Below, piece by piece: positions 53,501-64,000 of a stretch of 64,000 nucleotides of DNA. Each line of letters starts with the position of its first letter. The stretch's first letter is position 1. Source of the stretch: Ulva prolifera (taxonomy: Eukaryota; Chlorophyta; Ulvophyceae; Ulvales; Ulvaceae); contig CM041199.1 in the NCBI GenBank assembly GCA_023078555.1, forward strand, positions 5,275,315-5,339,314, given 5' to 3'. The notes under the pieces were generated by a model. It made no database searches, was not told where the DNA came from, and saw only the letters and a program-made list of their open reading frames with translations. The translations under genes were made by a program, and so were the position numbers.

Positions 53501-55667
53501 CTGCTTCACTAACGTGGCAGCTCACACTGGGGCCCGGCCGGCAATGTGTCCTCATGTTCCACCTCTGTAAGCGACGGTGATCCGTACGGCGTGCCCGCAA
53601 GGCGTCAACCGGCGTGGGCATCGAGTGACGGCGCGGCACAAGATGGACCACGCTCCGCAAGCAAATGACCGCTTGGCACAGCAGGGATGCGAGCTGCGTG
53701 GTGTGGGGAAATGCTACAAATCGAGCGTCGAAGTGCCTGAGATCGACACGTGGTGTTGATCGTATGCGGTTGAATGTATACGGCACATGGCTCACACACC
53801 GTGTGACATACACATTGACACGCTGTGTGGCCACTTGCTGATCGCTTGTCCGTACACCGATAGTGCAAAGGGAAAGCCTGCTGCAGAGCAGTAGACAAAG
53901 CGAATATATGCATACATCGCTGGAGCCTCGGTAAGACGTCGTTGCTCAGAAGCGTAGCTCTGCGCCCCACAAATGCGCAAGCGCCTCCCCCCCCCCACAA
54001 CAGTCGGCCCATACCTGACCTGGCCATGGCCAGTGGAGCATGCCATGGCCCAGGGCCCCCGCTACGAAAAACCACGCAGTAGGGTGCATGACAGGGCGGG
54101 ACCGCTGCTAACAGATGAGGCAAGATACCCGATTAGCACGCTTGAACACTGCCATGGTTGCGTGACAGCGGCGTGGCGTCTCCTGCACGATCATTGCGGA
54201 TGTTGTATGCATGGCGTACACACTGCTTGAGACGACCGTTCCTGCCTCGAGATAGAACGGCATGTCGACGCTCATGTTGTCCGTGTTGCACCAGCCTCAT
54301 CGTCACGGTAAAATATCGTTCCGACGTGTGATTGTCGAGCCCGCCAAGCTGCTGCGAATTGATCCGTCTCGTCCTGATCATGCTGTCCCATCATCTGAAG
54401 CATGTCGCGTCCGTCTTGGGCAGACACGTCCGCACCGCCAGTCAGATAACCTGGCAGGACAGTGAAGACGTGTTTGTGAATTATCCGGCTGGATCTCACA
54501 GCGTTGCAACTCGTCCCAGCAAGCCAACATCCACGAGTTATCCCCATCGGCCTCCGATGGTGCTTGCCCCGGAGTCAACGTCCAATTCGATGCTGGACAC
54601 GAGATCCGGAGAAACTCTTCGTTTGGACAATCTAGGGCCCATCGTTGGCATGTTCCCGCAGCTAAGCTTGGTCTGTTGCAAGTGACCACCAGAGCATTCA
54701 CACGACATGTCGATACCGGAGTGCAGCGATGTATTTGACCTGTTCTCGGCCTACACATTACATTCATGTCTGCATTGTTAAGTATGATACTACGATCGTA
54801 TGATAGAACTGCTCAAAGTGTCGGCTGATTCAGGTGGATATGCCGAATGTATGCGGTGTATTCGGCACAAAACGGCATGTGTATTGCACGCGGGCCCACA
54901 AGCGCAACATACATTGACCCAGCTGAAATCAAGTTGCGTATGCAGTAAATGGCGACGGGTCGATGTCGCGCATCAGCAACTGGCAGCAGATGACGGAGGT
55001 GGAACAAGACAGCACGTACCGCCGGGTTCGCAAGCGAAATCAAGAACGCTTAGACGAGCTTTGGGCTACGCAGAAGAACTCGCACTGAGCACATTTCCTT
55101 CTACGATCTAGCCAATTTTATGCAAAACAAGCTCAGCGCACGCCTCCACCGTACGTGGAGCCTCTCAACATGTTGTTCAACGGCAGCCTCTTGCAGCTGC
55201 AATTTTGGTTTATTTTACGATTGCAACCATGACATGGACTTTTGAAATCCCATTGTGTTCAAACGCCTTGTAACGTTCGGCTGAAAATGCCATCGTGTTC
55301 TGCTTCTCCTTCGTTATTGTGTACCTGTCAGACTACGGTCTCGCGCGCGCAGCATCGAACGTTACAGTCTGCTGTCCCCCAGATGTCTCAGGGAACTTAC
55401 AGTCCTGTTGCCATGATGGCTTTCGGGTGCACACTTCCGTTTCCCGTCAGCGTTTGAAGGTGCTGAGCATGTGGATGAGTTGACGCGGCGATCCGATGAT
55501 GTGTTGCCTCATGGCCACACGACGACGCGCGCAGCTTGCATCAGAAACCAGTGAGATTGGCCACTACAGAAAATAGGCTTCAATTGTCGATTGTCATCAG
55601 CACAGCTACTCGCGATTTCAACGAGAGCCTGACTCGTAACCACTCACTCCGATACAAATTGCGCAAC

Positions 55668-56751
55668 ATGGCTCAGCCCAAACCGGTGAAAGTATGCACG
55701 CTCGGTGAATCTGGAGCTGGGAAAAGCTCCCTGATCATGCGTTTGACCACCGGTAATTTCTCATCGAACCAGGTGCGCGCATTTCTCTCTGTCTCTCCCG
55801 TTCGCGTATGGTCGCGTGCCGAACCTCAAATTTCGCACTAAATGTGTGAAACCATACAGCAAACAACAATTGGGGCAGCGTTCGTTGCTTGGACGTCTCC
55901 TGACGGCAAAACTCGTCTGGAAATATGGTGAGCTCCCATTACCTCGTGGCCGCGAGGCTTCTGGAATAAACGTATCCTTCCCAAGCTTGACGCATTTCCG
56001 TGCTATGTAGGGATACAGCAGGGCAAGAACGCTACGCAACTCTCGCTCCCATGTACTACCGGTGAGCCCCGATGTGTCTGTCGGTGTTACACGGAGGACG
56101 TGCTAGGGCGTGCTTCCGCAACGCAAACAGCATCTGGCGCACCTCATGGCCATGCATCGAGTATCCCAGCGTACCTTGTTGTCCTATCTCAGGCTGCGGA
56201 CGGGAGCCGTTGTACATGGACCAGTGTATGCAGGAATGCCGCCGGTATTTTGGTGGTTTATGATATGACAGAGCGAAGTTCCTTTGAAAGAGCAATCAGA
56301 TGGCTCACAGAACTACCAAGCACCATGCCAGCTGATACCGTGCTCATGCTGGTCGGTGCGAAGCCACTGTTGCTGACAATGTGCGGACATGTAGCAATGT
56401 AAACCCAGCCTCTCACACATGTGTGCCGGCTTGCAGCAAACAAAAGTGATTTGGCAGAGTCTCGGGAGGTCACAGAAGAAGAGGGCCGTGAGGCTGCAGA
56501 GCAGCACAAGTGTGCGCGATACGCAGAGACGAGTGCAAAAACCAGTGATGGCATCCAAGGTGCAGAAACGATTGCCACAATGACCGCTTTTGCTGCTTCC
56601 GCAACATGGAAATGATAATTAGACAATAGCTTTGTTTGTGCTTGCTGCGCGTTCTGCTCGTTCTTCAGATGCTGCCATCGCTTTGGACTTGTTGCTTCAA
56701 GCATGTACACTGAAGCACAGATTATCAAGTTGTTCCTGCCCCGAGGTCTGA
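55668..56751 (+). CDS. Rab-family small GTPase (Rab5/Rab22-like)
   Basis: Six exons: 55668-55772, 55860-55927, 56011-56061, 56234-56355, 56437-56559, 56669-56751. All phases agree (552 bases, 183 residues). The G-box motifs are complete: G1 GESGAGKSS, switch I TTIGAAF, G3 DTAGQERYATLAPMYYR, G4 NKSD and G5 ETSAK. Switch I and the RYATLAPMYYR stretch match the Rab5/Rab22/ARA6-like branch that controls early endosome fusion, though sub-family assignment is tentative. The C-terminus, reached through the small last exon (DAAIALDLLLQACTLKHR...), ends SSCSCPEV. This gives a CxC-type pair five and three residues from the end, a plausible but not canonical geranylgeranylation site. The ATG at 55668 starts exactly where the family begins (MAQPKPVKVCTLGES). 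Size is a little short for a Rab because of a brief hypervariable tail. Confidence 0.9.
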
Positions 56752-57857
56752 ATGTTCATCTGCAGCCTCTGAAGGATCCGCCCTGATTTGCAGATGTGTT
56801 TGAATACCTTTGTGACCAAGTACAAAGCACAGAAGCACCACCCGCACATGAGCGGATTGTGATGCAGCCAGCGGCGCCGCAGCAACAGAAGAGTGCCTGC
56901 TGCTAGTGCTGACAGGCTCATGCCAATTGACAAGAATGCAAGCCAGGAATTTTGAGTCGCACAGCCATCAGCATATGCCGCTGTCTGCACAGTCTTGAAA
57001 GCATTGTGTCGATGCACCGGTGTGTTGATTGGTGGTCTGTACATGGTGTTGGGGGCAATGTCAGATGTAGCAATGCTTACTGGGTGTGGCCGTGTGGTAG
57101 TGCAATGCAGTAGCGGCGCAGGTATTTTTTCTGTTATTCTATTCGCTGTAGTAATGTTGGCTGAAATGTCAATGTGCAATACGACAGCAGTGGTTGCGCG
57201 ATGTGTGGCAATGTTTGGCCCGCGCGTTAGGTGCTCTTACAGATCAAAACTCTGCACAGTACATCGTTTGAGACTCGGCAAAAATATATCACAGCTGTTG
57301 CAAGGTCAGCATTGTGGATGATCCCGCCTGGGCGAGCATTGCGCGCGCTCGCGTGTGTGGGTGTGTGTGTGTGTTGCAGGACAGCCTTGTAGCCACAGTT
57401 CGTCTATGTGAACAGTTCAGACCTGGATACTCACTGCCAAGTTGATCAGCTCACACATAATCTGCATAGATTGATTCATTGCGTATGTTGGCAGCTGTTC
57501 ACAGGTCGGGATATTGTCGTCAGTGTCCTTGGGTGGCGATCGACAGCTCCAATATTCAAATATCAAGAAGTGTCAATGCACGCATAAACACGCGCGTTTG
57601 GAAACAGAGATCTTCGAAGACTGCCTGAAAGTCTCCCCGGAGAATGACATTGTTGTATCTGATTCGCTAGAGTTGGAGACCAAGACCAGCTTGCCTGCAA
57701 GCGCTGATCTCTGCCCCGTCGTGCATACGGATATCATAATTAAAGCAAATGAACGACGATGGTTCAGAAAAGGTTTTGAAAGCGCTGAATTGGCAGGCGA
57801 AGAAGAAGGTGTCGCAGGTGGGACTCTTCGAATGCCTGGTGTGTCAGCAGCGAATGA
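56752..57857. other. Intergenic region
   Basis: Between the Rab stop codon and the ARMC6-like start. A plus-strand open frame at 57514-57879 (121 codons, partly acidic) overlaps the next gene's start in another frame; it lacks similarity and is not called. Confidence 0.4.
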
Positions 57858-60800
57858 ATGGTACATGATGGTGGAGTGAATATTCAGGATGCTTTCTATG
57901 CTGCTGTCAAGGACACGATTGACTCATTGGGATTGGAGGTATGCAACGGTTCAACTTTACATTTCACTGCTGCGCCGGACGCGTCCATGTGTACACGCCG
58001 ATTCTTGCAGGAGGACGAAGCGATCGAGTCTGTTGTCGAAGAATTTCAAATTCAGAAAGTTGATATGTCGGATGTCGTGCTGTTGAGCGACGCTACTCAG
58101 CTCAACAGGTGAGCTTTGCTAGTTCATGTGAGCACTTTGACTCTGGAAACGAAACTGGGTAAGACAACTGATTGATCAACAGGCACCTATAATTTTGCAA
58201 ACCTCGCCTTCAGTCGTGAAGAATCTATGTTCTTTGCAGCCACCCCACGTATGGCATTCTCCGACAGTTCAAGTCTGCCTGTGCCCCCTCAGGAGACATC
58301 AGTGATGCTGCTGCGAAAGTAACAGACTCAATGTCTTCGAAGGACGCCCGGCAGAAGCAGCAAAATCTAGCTGTTGCGCTGCAAATGGGCTTTTTGAAGG
58401 AGCTTTTGACGACGATATCCAATGAGGACCTCTCTGATTCCTGCGTAGCAGCCGTGCTCAGAATAAGCACCTTACTGATGCAGTCTGAGTCAATACGCGA
58501 CTCTTTTCCCGACGCGGTGCGAACCTGCGTATTCAATAGCACCCCTAAAACATCTTGACTGCGGCGTGGTGGTGAAATGGCGAACCATAAATGGCAGACT
58601 GTATGGTTGTTCAGTTTGGACTGGTAGTATGGGGTTGACATGTGCACGGCTGCGCCAACAAAGCATTCAGCGGCAGCCATGAAACAACAGCAGCTGCAGC
58701 CATGGGCCAACAAGTCATTTCATGATGCAGAGATGAACATGCTGTCCTAGATGCAATCAGACACAGTGTGGTGTGAGTGTCCCCATGGCTAGTATCTTGT
58801 GTGTGTGCTAAGCGCGAACGTCAGACAGAACAGTACATCAGTCATCGCTGCAGCTCCCATCAGCCACCCATGGCTTCTCCAATCACTGCGTGTCTTCCCA
58901 AGAAAGAAAGATAGCACCGCATAAGGGTCTTGCCCCAACGGACGCACGGGTTGGTCACTGCTTTGTTGCATTCAGCATCTCCTCCATCTCGCCATGGCGG
59001 CCAATAGCAGCTCTCGACCTCCTGCACTTTGCAGGTGCAAGCTTTGGACCAGCCCACCACAGGCCCAGCTCTAATGGCCCGCCTGCTCTCCCAAGAGCCA
59101 GCCGTGTCTGCCGAGGTAGCTGAAGCTGTGGGGAACCTCTGCACGGCAGCTACTCGAGCGTCCGAGGACACCAAAGGCGCTCTCATGGACTCAGCCTACC
59201 CAGATGTCGCCCTAGTCGTCGCCGGTACGTGTCTGGACCTGTCCAGCGGGGCCGCTAGCTCCCACTGGACTCGTTGCTTTCATGCGATTGCATCCGTTCT
59301 CTGCTGGTCCATTGTGCAACTCACATCTCGTCTACATAAGCGCAGCAGATTGTACTGTGAGCGCAAATTTTGCAGCGCAGATGTCGGCGGTGTAGTTGTC
59401 GCACCACAGCAGGCATGTCAGTTGGCATGCGCCCAGTTGTCCATTAGTGCGCCCTAGTGCTGGCACGCCTGTACAGCACTCTGCAAAGGCGCTGCCATTG
59501 CTGTGCGTTGCTGCGGCTGCAGGCGCGCTTCAGCAGAAATGGTCGAGTCCAACTTCTGTCTGAGTCATGTTTGCGAGTTGCCTTTCGAGTCGAGAGCTCA
59601 GTGCAGCATACGGTATTGGGGCGAGTCCCCCAGCTCCGGACCACAATGCATCGAGGCCCGTGCTGGCTGTCCAGGCAAGGACGAGACGCCGCTGCACGTC
59701 GCGGTCGCGCTGCTCACGTCTCTGCGCGCGATGATCACGCACGACGACGACCGCCCGCCGGCCTCGAAGGCCTTCATGCATGCACGCATGCTCGCGCTCA
59801 ACCGCGGCGCGGTGCCCGTCTTCCTCTCGGTCCTCCGCCGCGCCCTCGCGAGCCCGCCCGAGCTGTGCGCTGCGATCTCGGCGCTGCAGGCGCTGTGCGC
59901 AAACGACGACGTCTGCAAGCAGGTGCGCCGTCGGCCCGTCTTCTGCATCGGGTGCCTGGCATCTCACCAGGCACTACGTTGGGGACGACACCTACACAAG
60001 GGGAAGATGCATCCGGATGTGGCCACATAGCACCTGCGTGCAATCGCTTGCTGCTCATCGCTCGGGAAATCCGACATTTCCACTGGCAAGTATGTAGCTT
60101 CCCCTCACACCAATTCCTGTGGCACACGTGGAGCAGTTTCGAGCGGGGCTGGTGTGGTGATCGGGTTCCATCCCGACATCGCGAATGCTCCAGCGGCAGG
60201 GCGGCGGCCGTGATGCAGGTGAGCGACGCGCGGGGCGTGGAGACGCTCGTGCGCGCGACGGACGACCACTTTGGCGACGAGGCGATCGTGGCCGCGGCGT
60301 GCGGCCTGCTGCGGCACCTCGCGAAGAGCGACACCGTCAAGGAGCTGTTCGTCGAGATCGGAGGCCTCACGCACGCCTCCAAGGTGCTCGAGGCGCACAA
60401 GCAGAGCGTCCGCGTCTGCACGCAGGTGCGCCCCCCGCGCCCCTGGTGCCGTGCCGGAGCCTCCAGCTCGAGGAAGGGCGATGGTGCACAATGCATGTAT
60501 CCTGCCAGTGGCTAGGGCATGCGGGAAGTCGCCCTGGTCGCCTGGTGCTGTCTGGGACCGTGCGGAGGATGCAGAGATTTACGGGCACTGCTGAGGGCGC
60601 AGTGTATTCGTACATGCATGCTGTCACCCTCGTCTCTGTCCGGGGTGAGTTGCCTCTGGGCTGTCCACAGAGCATATGTGCACCGATGATGGCGTCAGAA
60701 CACTGTGCATGTGTCTGAGGCCTGAGGCGCGGCCTGCGCAGCGCAGCGACTGGGAGCCGGTGGCACACAGCAACTCAACCACCCGCATGACACTGCATCG

Positions 60801-61268
60801 TGTCGTGTGGGGTATATGTGTGCACGATGTGTGCAACTCCAACCCTCCCGTCTGTAGTGCCAGCCGGCCGCCCAGCGCTTGTGCGCTGCGTGTTGAGCCC
60901 GGCACGATATCACACAGCCATCACTGAACGTTTCATCAGGGGAGTGCGGAGTGGTGCAGATGCTGGGCCTGCTGGCGACGGTGCTGCTGCGGCAGCCAGA
61001 GCACTGCGAGGCGCTCGCCGCCGACGCCACGCTGTTCGCCCACGTCGTCGACACCATCCTCGCGCACCGCGGTAGCCCGGCCGTGATGCGGCAGGCGGCG
61101 CAGCTCGTGCGCAACCTCGTCGTGCGCAGCGAGCACCTGCGGCCGCAGGTGCTCGGCGCGCAGGGCGTCGAGCCGGCGCTGCGCGAGGGCCGCCGCCTCC
61201 CGGACTGTGGCGACGTGTGCTGCGCTGCGCTGCGCGACCTCGGCCTGAACGACTACCTCACCCCATAG
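57858..61268 (+). CDS. Armadillo-repeat protein, ARMC6-like
   Basis: Seven exons: 57858-57938, 58011-58108, 58240-58516, 59035-59224, 59675-59922, 60219-60425, 60960-61268. All phases agree (1410 bases, 469 residues, close to animal ARMC6). The start is MVHDGGVNIQDAFYAAVKDT, aligning with the ARMC6 N-terminal pattern of a Q-x-x-F-x-x-A-V-x-x-x-I helix followed by an acidic EAVxExVEqF...VDLSNIV segment (here EDEAIESVVEEFQIQKVDMS DVV). Exons 4-7 hold successive armadillo helices: AEVAEAVGNLCTAATRA, HVAVALLTSLRAMITHDDD, SDARGVETLVRATDDHFGDE, QMLGLLATVLLRQPEHCEA and AVMRQAAQLVRNLVVRSEH. The C-terminus CCAALRDLGLNDYLTP corresponds to the ALRDLG end of the family. ARMC6 is a conserved eukaryotic protein of poorly defined function. 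Confidence 0.88.
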
Positions 61269-63195
61269 CTGCGCCCGGGAGCTGCCGAGCAGGTGGCTGC
61301 GGGACAGGGGGCTCGGCTGTTTGGGGTGGTGTGCGGAGCCGTGGCTTTGACATGCGTGGTCACCGGCACCAGGGCTGCGCTGATTGCAGTGTCATCAGGT
61401 GCAGCCGGGCAGCGCTGTGCGCTGACGTGCGGGGTCTCGTCACAGCGGCAGATGTCGCAGCTGCATGAGTGCCAGGTCTGGGCGACGTCAATCACAGATG
61501 AGCGCGTGTAAATCCATTGTGTCTGTTGAGACGGCACAGCGGTTGACCCAGCGGTTGGAACATGGTGGTTGTGTGCAGGCATTCTTGTAACATTATGTAT
61601 TGCATACTGCGGAAATGATCACTCACCAGTGGTGGCAACGCCAACTGGCTGCACACTGCGGCTCGGGCCACTGCTGGTTCTCATGGCTGGTGCCCACCTC
61701 GCCTCGCCGCTGCTTGTCCAGATTGTTGCCGTTTCGCATGTTGCCAGAATCCTAATTCAAACGATCCCGGCATGTTCATGGGCTGTCGTGGTGGGCCATG
61801 CTGACGTGGGCAGCCATTGGGTGCATGCTTGGGCTAATTCAACTGGCTGTGTGCTGGCGGGTCGTGTGATGTCTGTTGACTCTCACAGCAGCACGTGCTT
61901 GCCGATGCTCAGGTGCACAGAACTGCACAGCGAGTCACACACTGCTGAACTGTATGAAGCCAAATCTCAGTCACAGCCGGCTGGGGACATGCTTGATGCC
62001 AGGCGCAGCTGTTAACCCGTACCCCGCAGTTTTACTGATGCCAGCAGGGGCCTCACGCTGTACACAGTTCAGTCTGAGCGACGCACACTGTGGGTAAGCC
62101 TACGGCGAGTAAATGTCTAGCCTGAAGCAATAGGCTGCCAAAATTGCACACAGGCATGAACAGCAGCCAAAGCAGCTGTGACGAGCAGCACAAACACCCG
62201 AGGCGTATCGCCCACACACGTCCATGGTGAACATTGATGGCATCTGTTGATGCAATGGGGCAGCCTACTCCGCCACAGAGACAACTCGACATGTACAGCC
62301 TCCTCATCCAACGGGCGTGATTATAGGAAAACAAAACACAATGGCATGCACCGAGAGAATCCTCACTTCTTGGGGGGGAGATGAGCGGTCCGACAGTGAT
62401 AGAACAGCCTGGGTCAGCAAGTGTTCAGGTGAAGCATCACTTCATGGATTAGCTCACCACAGCATGGTCTAATCTGAAGCCGCGGAACTGTGACAATCAC
62501 CTGCAGCAGCCAATATGACCAAAGCATCTTTTGCCCTCCACAGAACCTTTCACCTGGCAACATCCAGCTGTAAAAGTTTGCCGGCTGTATGCATCTATAC
62601 ATGCAGCCGGCTGCAGGCCGCAGGGTAACAGAGTGCCGTCTTTGGCTGCTTAATCAATCTCCAGGTTGTGGCCTGTGCTTCAGGATCCTGTAGTCCCCAC
62701 AGAAGATCCAAACATTAGCACGAGACATTGAGATTGATGCACTTGTCACTTACTGTGGTGCTCAGGCGTTTGTTCAACATTCACCTTCAATGGTGCCTAG
62801 CAGTGTGGATATGAATCTCCTGAGATAAGCATAGACATACACAACGTCTGTACGGTTCAAGGAGACAGAAATACGGGTCGCGTTCAGTGCACGGCGTGCA
62901 TCGGGTTTGGAGGCTTCCAGAGGGCACCACTGTTACTGTGTACAGCTGTGTCACGCTTACGCTTGATCACCGCCGGAAAACGTGATCCTGACGACGTGCG
63001 GGATACGGAGGTTTCAGCCCTGGTAGCCATTTGCTGCGCAGCGTGCTGCTCACGTCAGCTGTGGACGATCGAGAAGTCTCTACATGTTGTGCCCTCCAGG
63101 CCATGTGTAGTCAGAGGCAGCATTATGTAGCGTTTATGGTATTGTTCAAGCTTCATCTGTGCTGTACAGCGCCCTGATCATCAAAATCGACAACT
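61269..63195. other. Intergenic region
   Basis: No exon or repeat of note recognised over about 1.9 kb between the ARMC6-like stop codon and the gene entering at 63196. Confidence 0.45.
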
Positions 63196-64000
63196 ATGGC
63201 ACAGGCGGAGAGACCGTCGCTCGCGTCTCTGCCGGACCTTATGGACGTGGACTTCAATGCTGATTTACCGGAAGATCTATTCGAGTTCGACAATCAGTTC
63301 TTGGATGAGTATCTGAAACGTGTTAGAGGTGCGCTGCTGTGTACCTGGGCCAAGTGCACGTAGCGCTGCGTTCCTCGACCGGATGTTTGATAATGCCACG
63401 CAGAAAAAACTGTCAACGTGAGAGGTGCTCGACATGCTTGGTAGCATGGTGAACACCGGCGGAAGTATTCTGTATGCGTAGGATATTCGTACAGCGTGGC
63501 TGGACGCTGCTGTATTCACCCGCTTGGCCTGGGGAGCCGCTGAGCTCCAGTCGATTTTGGAAAACGACTCAATCTGCGTGTTGGCGCATACATTGAAATT
63601 TGTAGCCTCGATGTTGATCTGAATGTCCCATCGCTTGGATTCTCTGCGATTCATCTTTCCAGTTGGGGCCCACATCTGCAGCATGGAAGTCACAAAGAGA
63701 GTATGTGGCAGTTGCCCTGATAGCAGCTATGATAGCAGCTACAGCATGGGGCCTGTCATGCGCGCTGCTGCTTCCACTGTTGTGATCGTCCATCTCTCAG
63801 CTACATCCTCAGATTCACAAAGTGGGATCACAGGTGCAGATGACAAAGGAACGTCTATGCTGTTACCGAGTATAGACCTAGATGATCCGTTGCTCCCCCC
63901 CCAAGCGCCTTCCGTGGGGTTGGCAAGTCACTCGACATCTGCTGGATCACACCCTTCCGGCCACTTGGCAGCAGGCCAGGTGTTTGCAGCACCTTCTTCA
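63196..64000 (+). CDS. N-terminal part of an acidic protein, unidentified, cut by the right edge
   Basis: Exon 1 at 63196-63328 begins with ATG and encodes MAQAERPSLASLPDLMDVDF, then an acidic aromatic stretch (LPEDLFEFDNQFLDEYLKRV). The donor (AGAG|gtgcgc) and an acceptor at 63831-63833 (cacag) join in phase to give VRGADDKGTSMLLPSIDLDD, and the second exon stays open to the window end (LLPPQAPSVGLAS, then Ser/His/Gly-rich). An additional small exon between them is possible. The alternation of Asp/Glu with Leu/Phe recalls transcriptional activation domains, for example at the start of some bZIP factors, but no DNA-binding domain is in view, so the function is not assigned. Confidence 0.55.

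Larger units (their letters stand above)
52781..55667. other. Non-coding stretch right of the retrotransposon, with nested direct repeats
   Basis: No gene supported. It holds two direct repeats (53200/53416 and 53321/53438). The last few hundred bases should contain the Rab gene promoter. Confidence 0.45.

Noticed and set aside
57514-57879. 121-codon plus-strand frame as a separate gene
   Set aside because: No similarity and no splice or start support. It ends in another frame over the ARMC6-like start codon. Kept only as a note on the intergenic region.
1-64000. tRNA or rRNA genes
   Set aside because: A read-through for B-box-like GGTTCGAAT motifs and rRNA core sequences found no cloverleaf that could be supported by eye.

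Overview
The window looks like nuclear DNA of a GC-rich single-celled eukaryote, most likely an alga or another protist. Coding stretches are split by spliceosomal introns with a recurrent donor of the gtgcgc/gtacgt/gtgagc type and a tgcag acceptor. The conserved genes are eukaryote-specific: eIF3j, a Rab GTPase, an ARMC6-like armadillo protein and a DOMON/cytochrome b561 protein. Most exon boundaries were placed by hand from splice motifs, reading-phase continuity and family similarity; none was checked with transcripts. The lineage cannot be fixed from the sequence alone.

Layout. 0-23 kb is a minus-strand family of DOMON genes. The full gene (16.6-22.6 kb, 11 exons) encodes a secreted/membrane protein: signal peptide, a mature N-terminal histidine followed by a copper-monooxygenase-like (LPMO-like) domain, EGF-like Cys-rich region, DOMON 1 carrying an Ala/Glu-rich insert, DOMON 2 and a cytochrome b561 membrane domain. 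A short paralogue (7.5-9.9 kb, 4 exons) keeps the signal peptide and one DOMON and ends in an acidic linker plus hydrophobic tail. A third copy at the left edge (1-1961) lacks the 5' exons and has a damaged splice donor. Between them lie a five-exon fumarate-reductase/flavocytochrome-c-like FAD protein (3.5-6.8 kb) and pieces of a non-LTR-type retroelement family: an RT ORF at 10.5-11.8 kb, two relics of its C-terminal nuclease-like region, and three copies of a 23-30 bp terminal sequence.

22.6-42 kb is sparse: an unusual Pro-Gly-Asn repeat protein (26.6-29.5 kb), eIF3j (31.6-33.5 kb, minus), and a leucine-rich-repeat protein with a possible BTB/Skp1-like N-terminus (38.5-41.0 kb). 42.4-52.8 kb is one apparently intact Ty3/gypsy chromovirus-type LTR retrotransposon with 1067-bp LTRs that look identical, a perfect 5-bp target-site duplication, a polypurine tract, and gag and pol in the same frame separated by a single TGA. 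55.7-56.8 kb is a six-exon Rab GTPase, 57.9-61.3 kb a seven-exon ARMC6-like gene, and an unidentified acidic protein gene runs off the right edge from 63.2 kb.

The most interesting biology is the 11-exon gene. It places a copper-monooxygenase-like domain, two DOMON domains and a transmembrane b561 electron carrier on one polypeptide, which would in principle wire cytosolic reductant to an extracellular copper site. Other notable points are the in-frame gag-TGA-pol arrangement, two GC-AG introns in the flavoprotein gene, and a scatter of perfect hairpins and palindromes in non-coding DNA.
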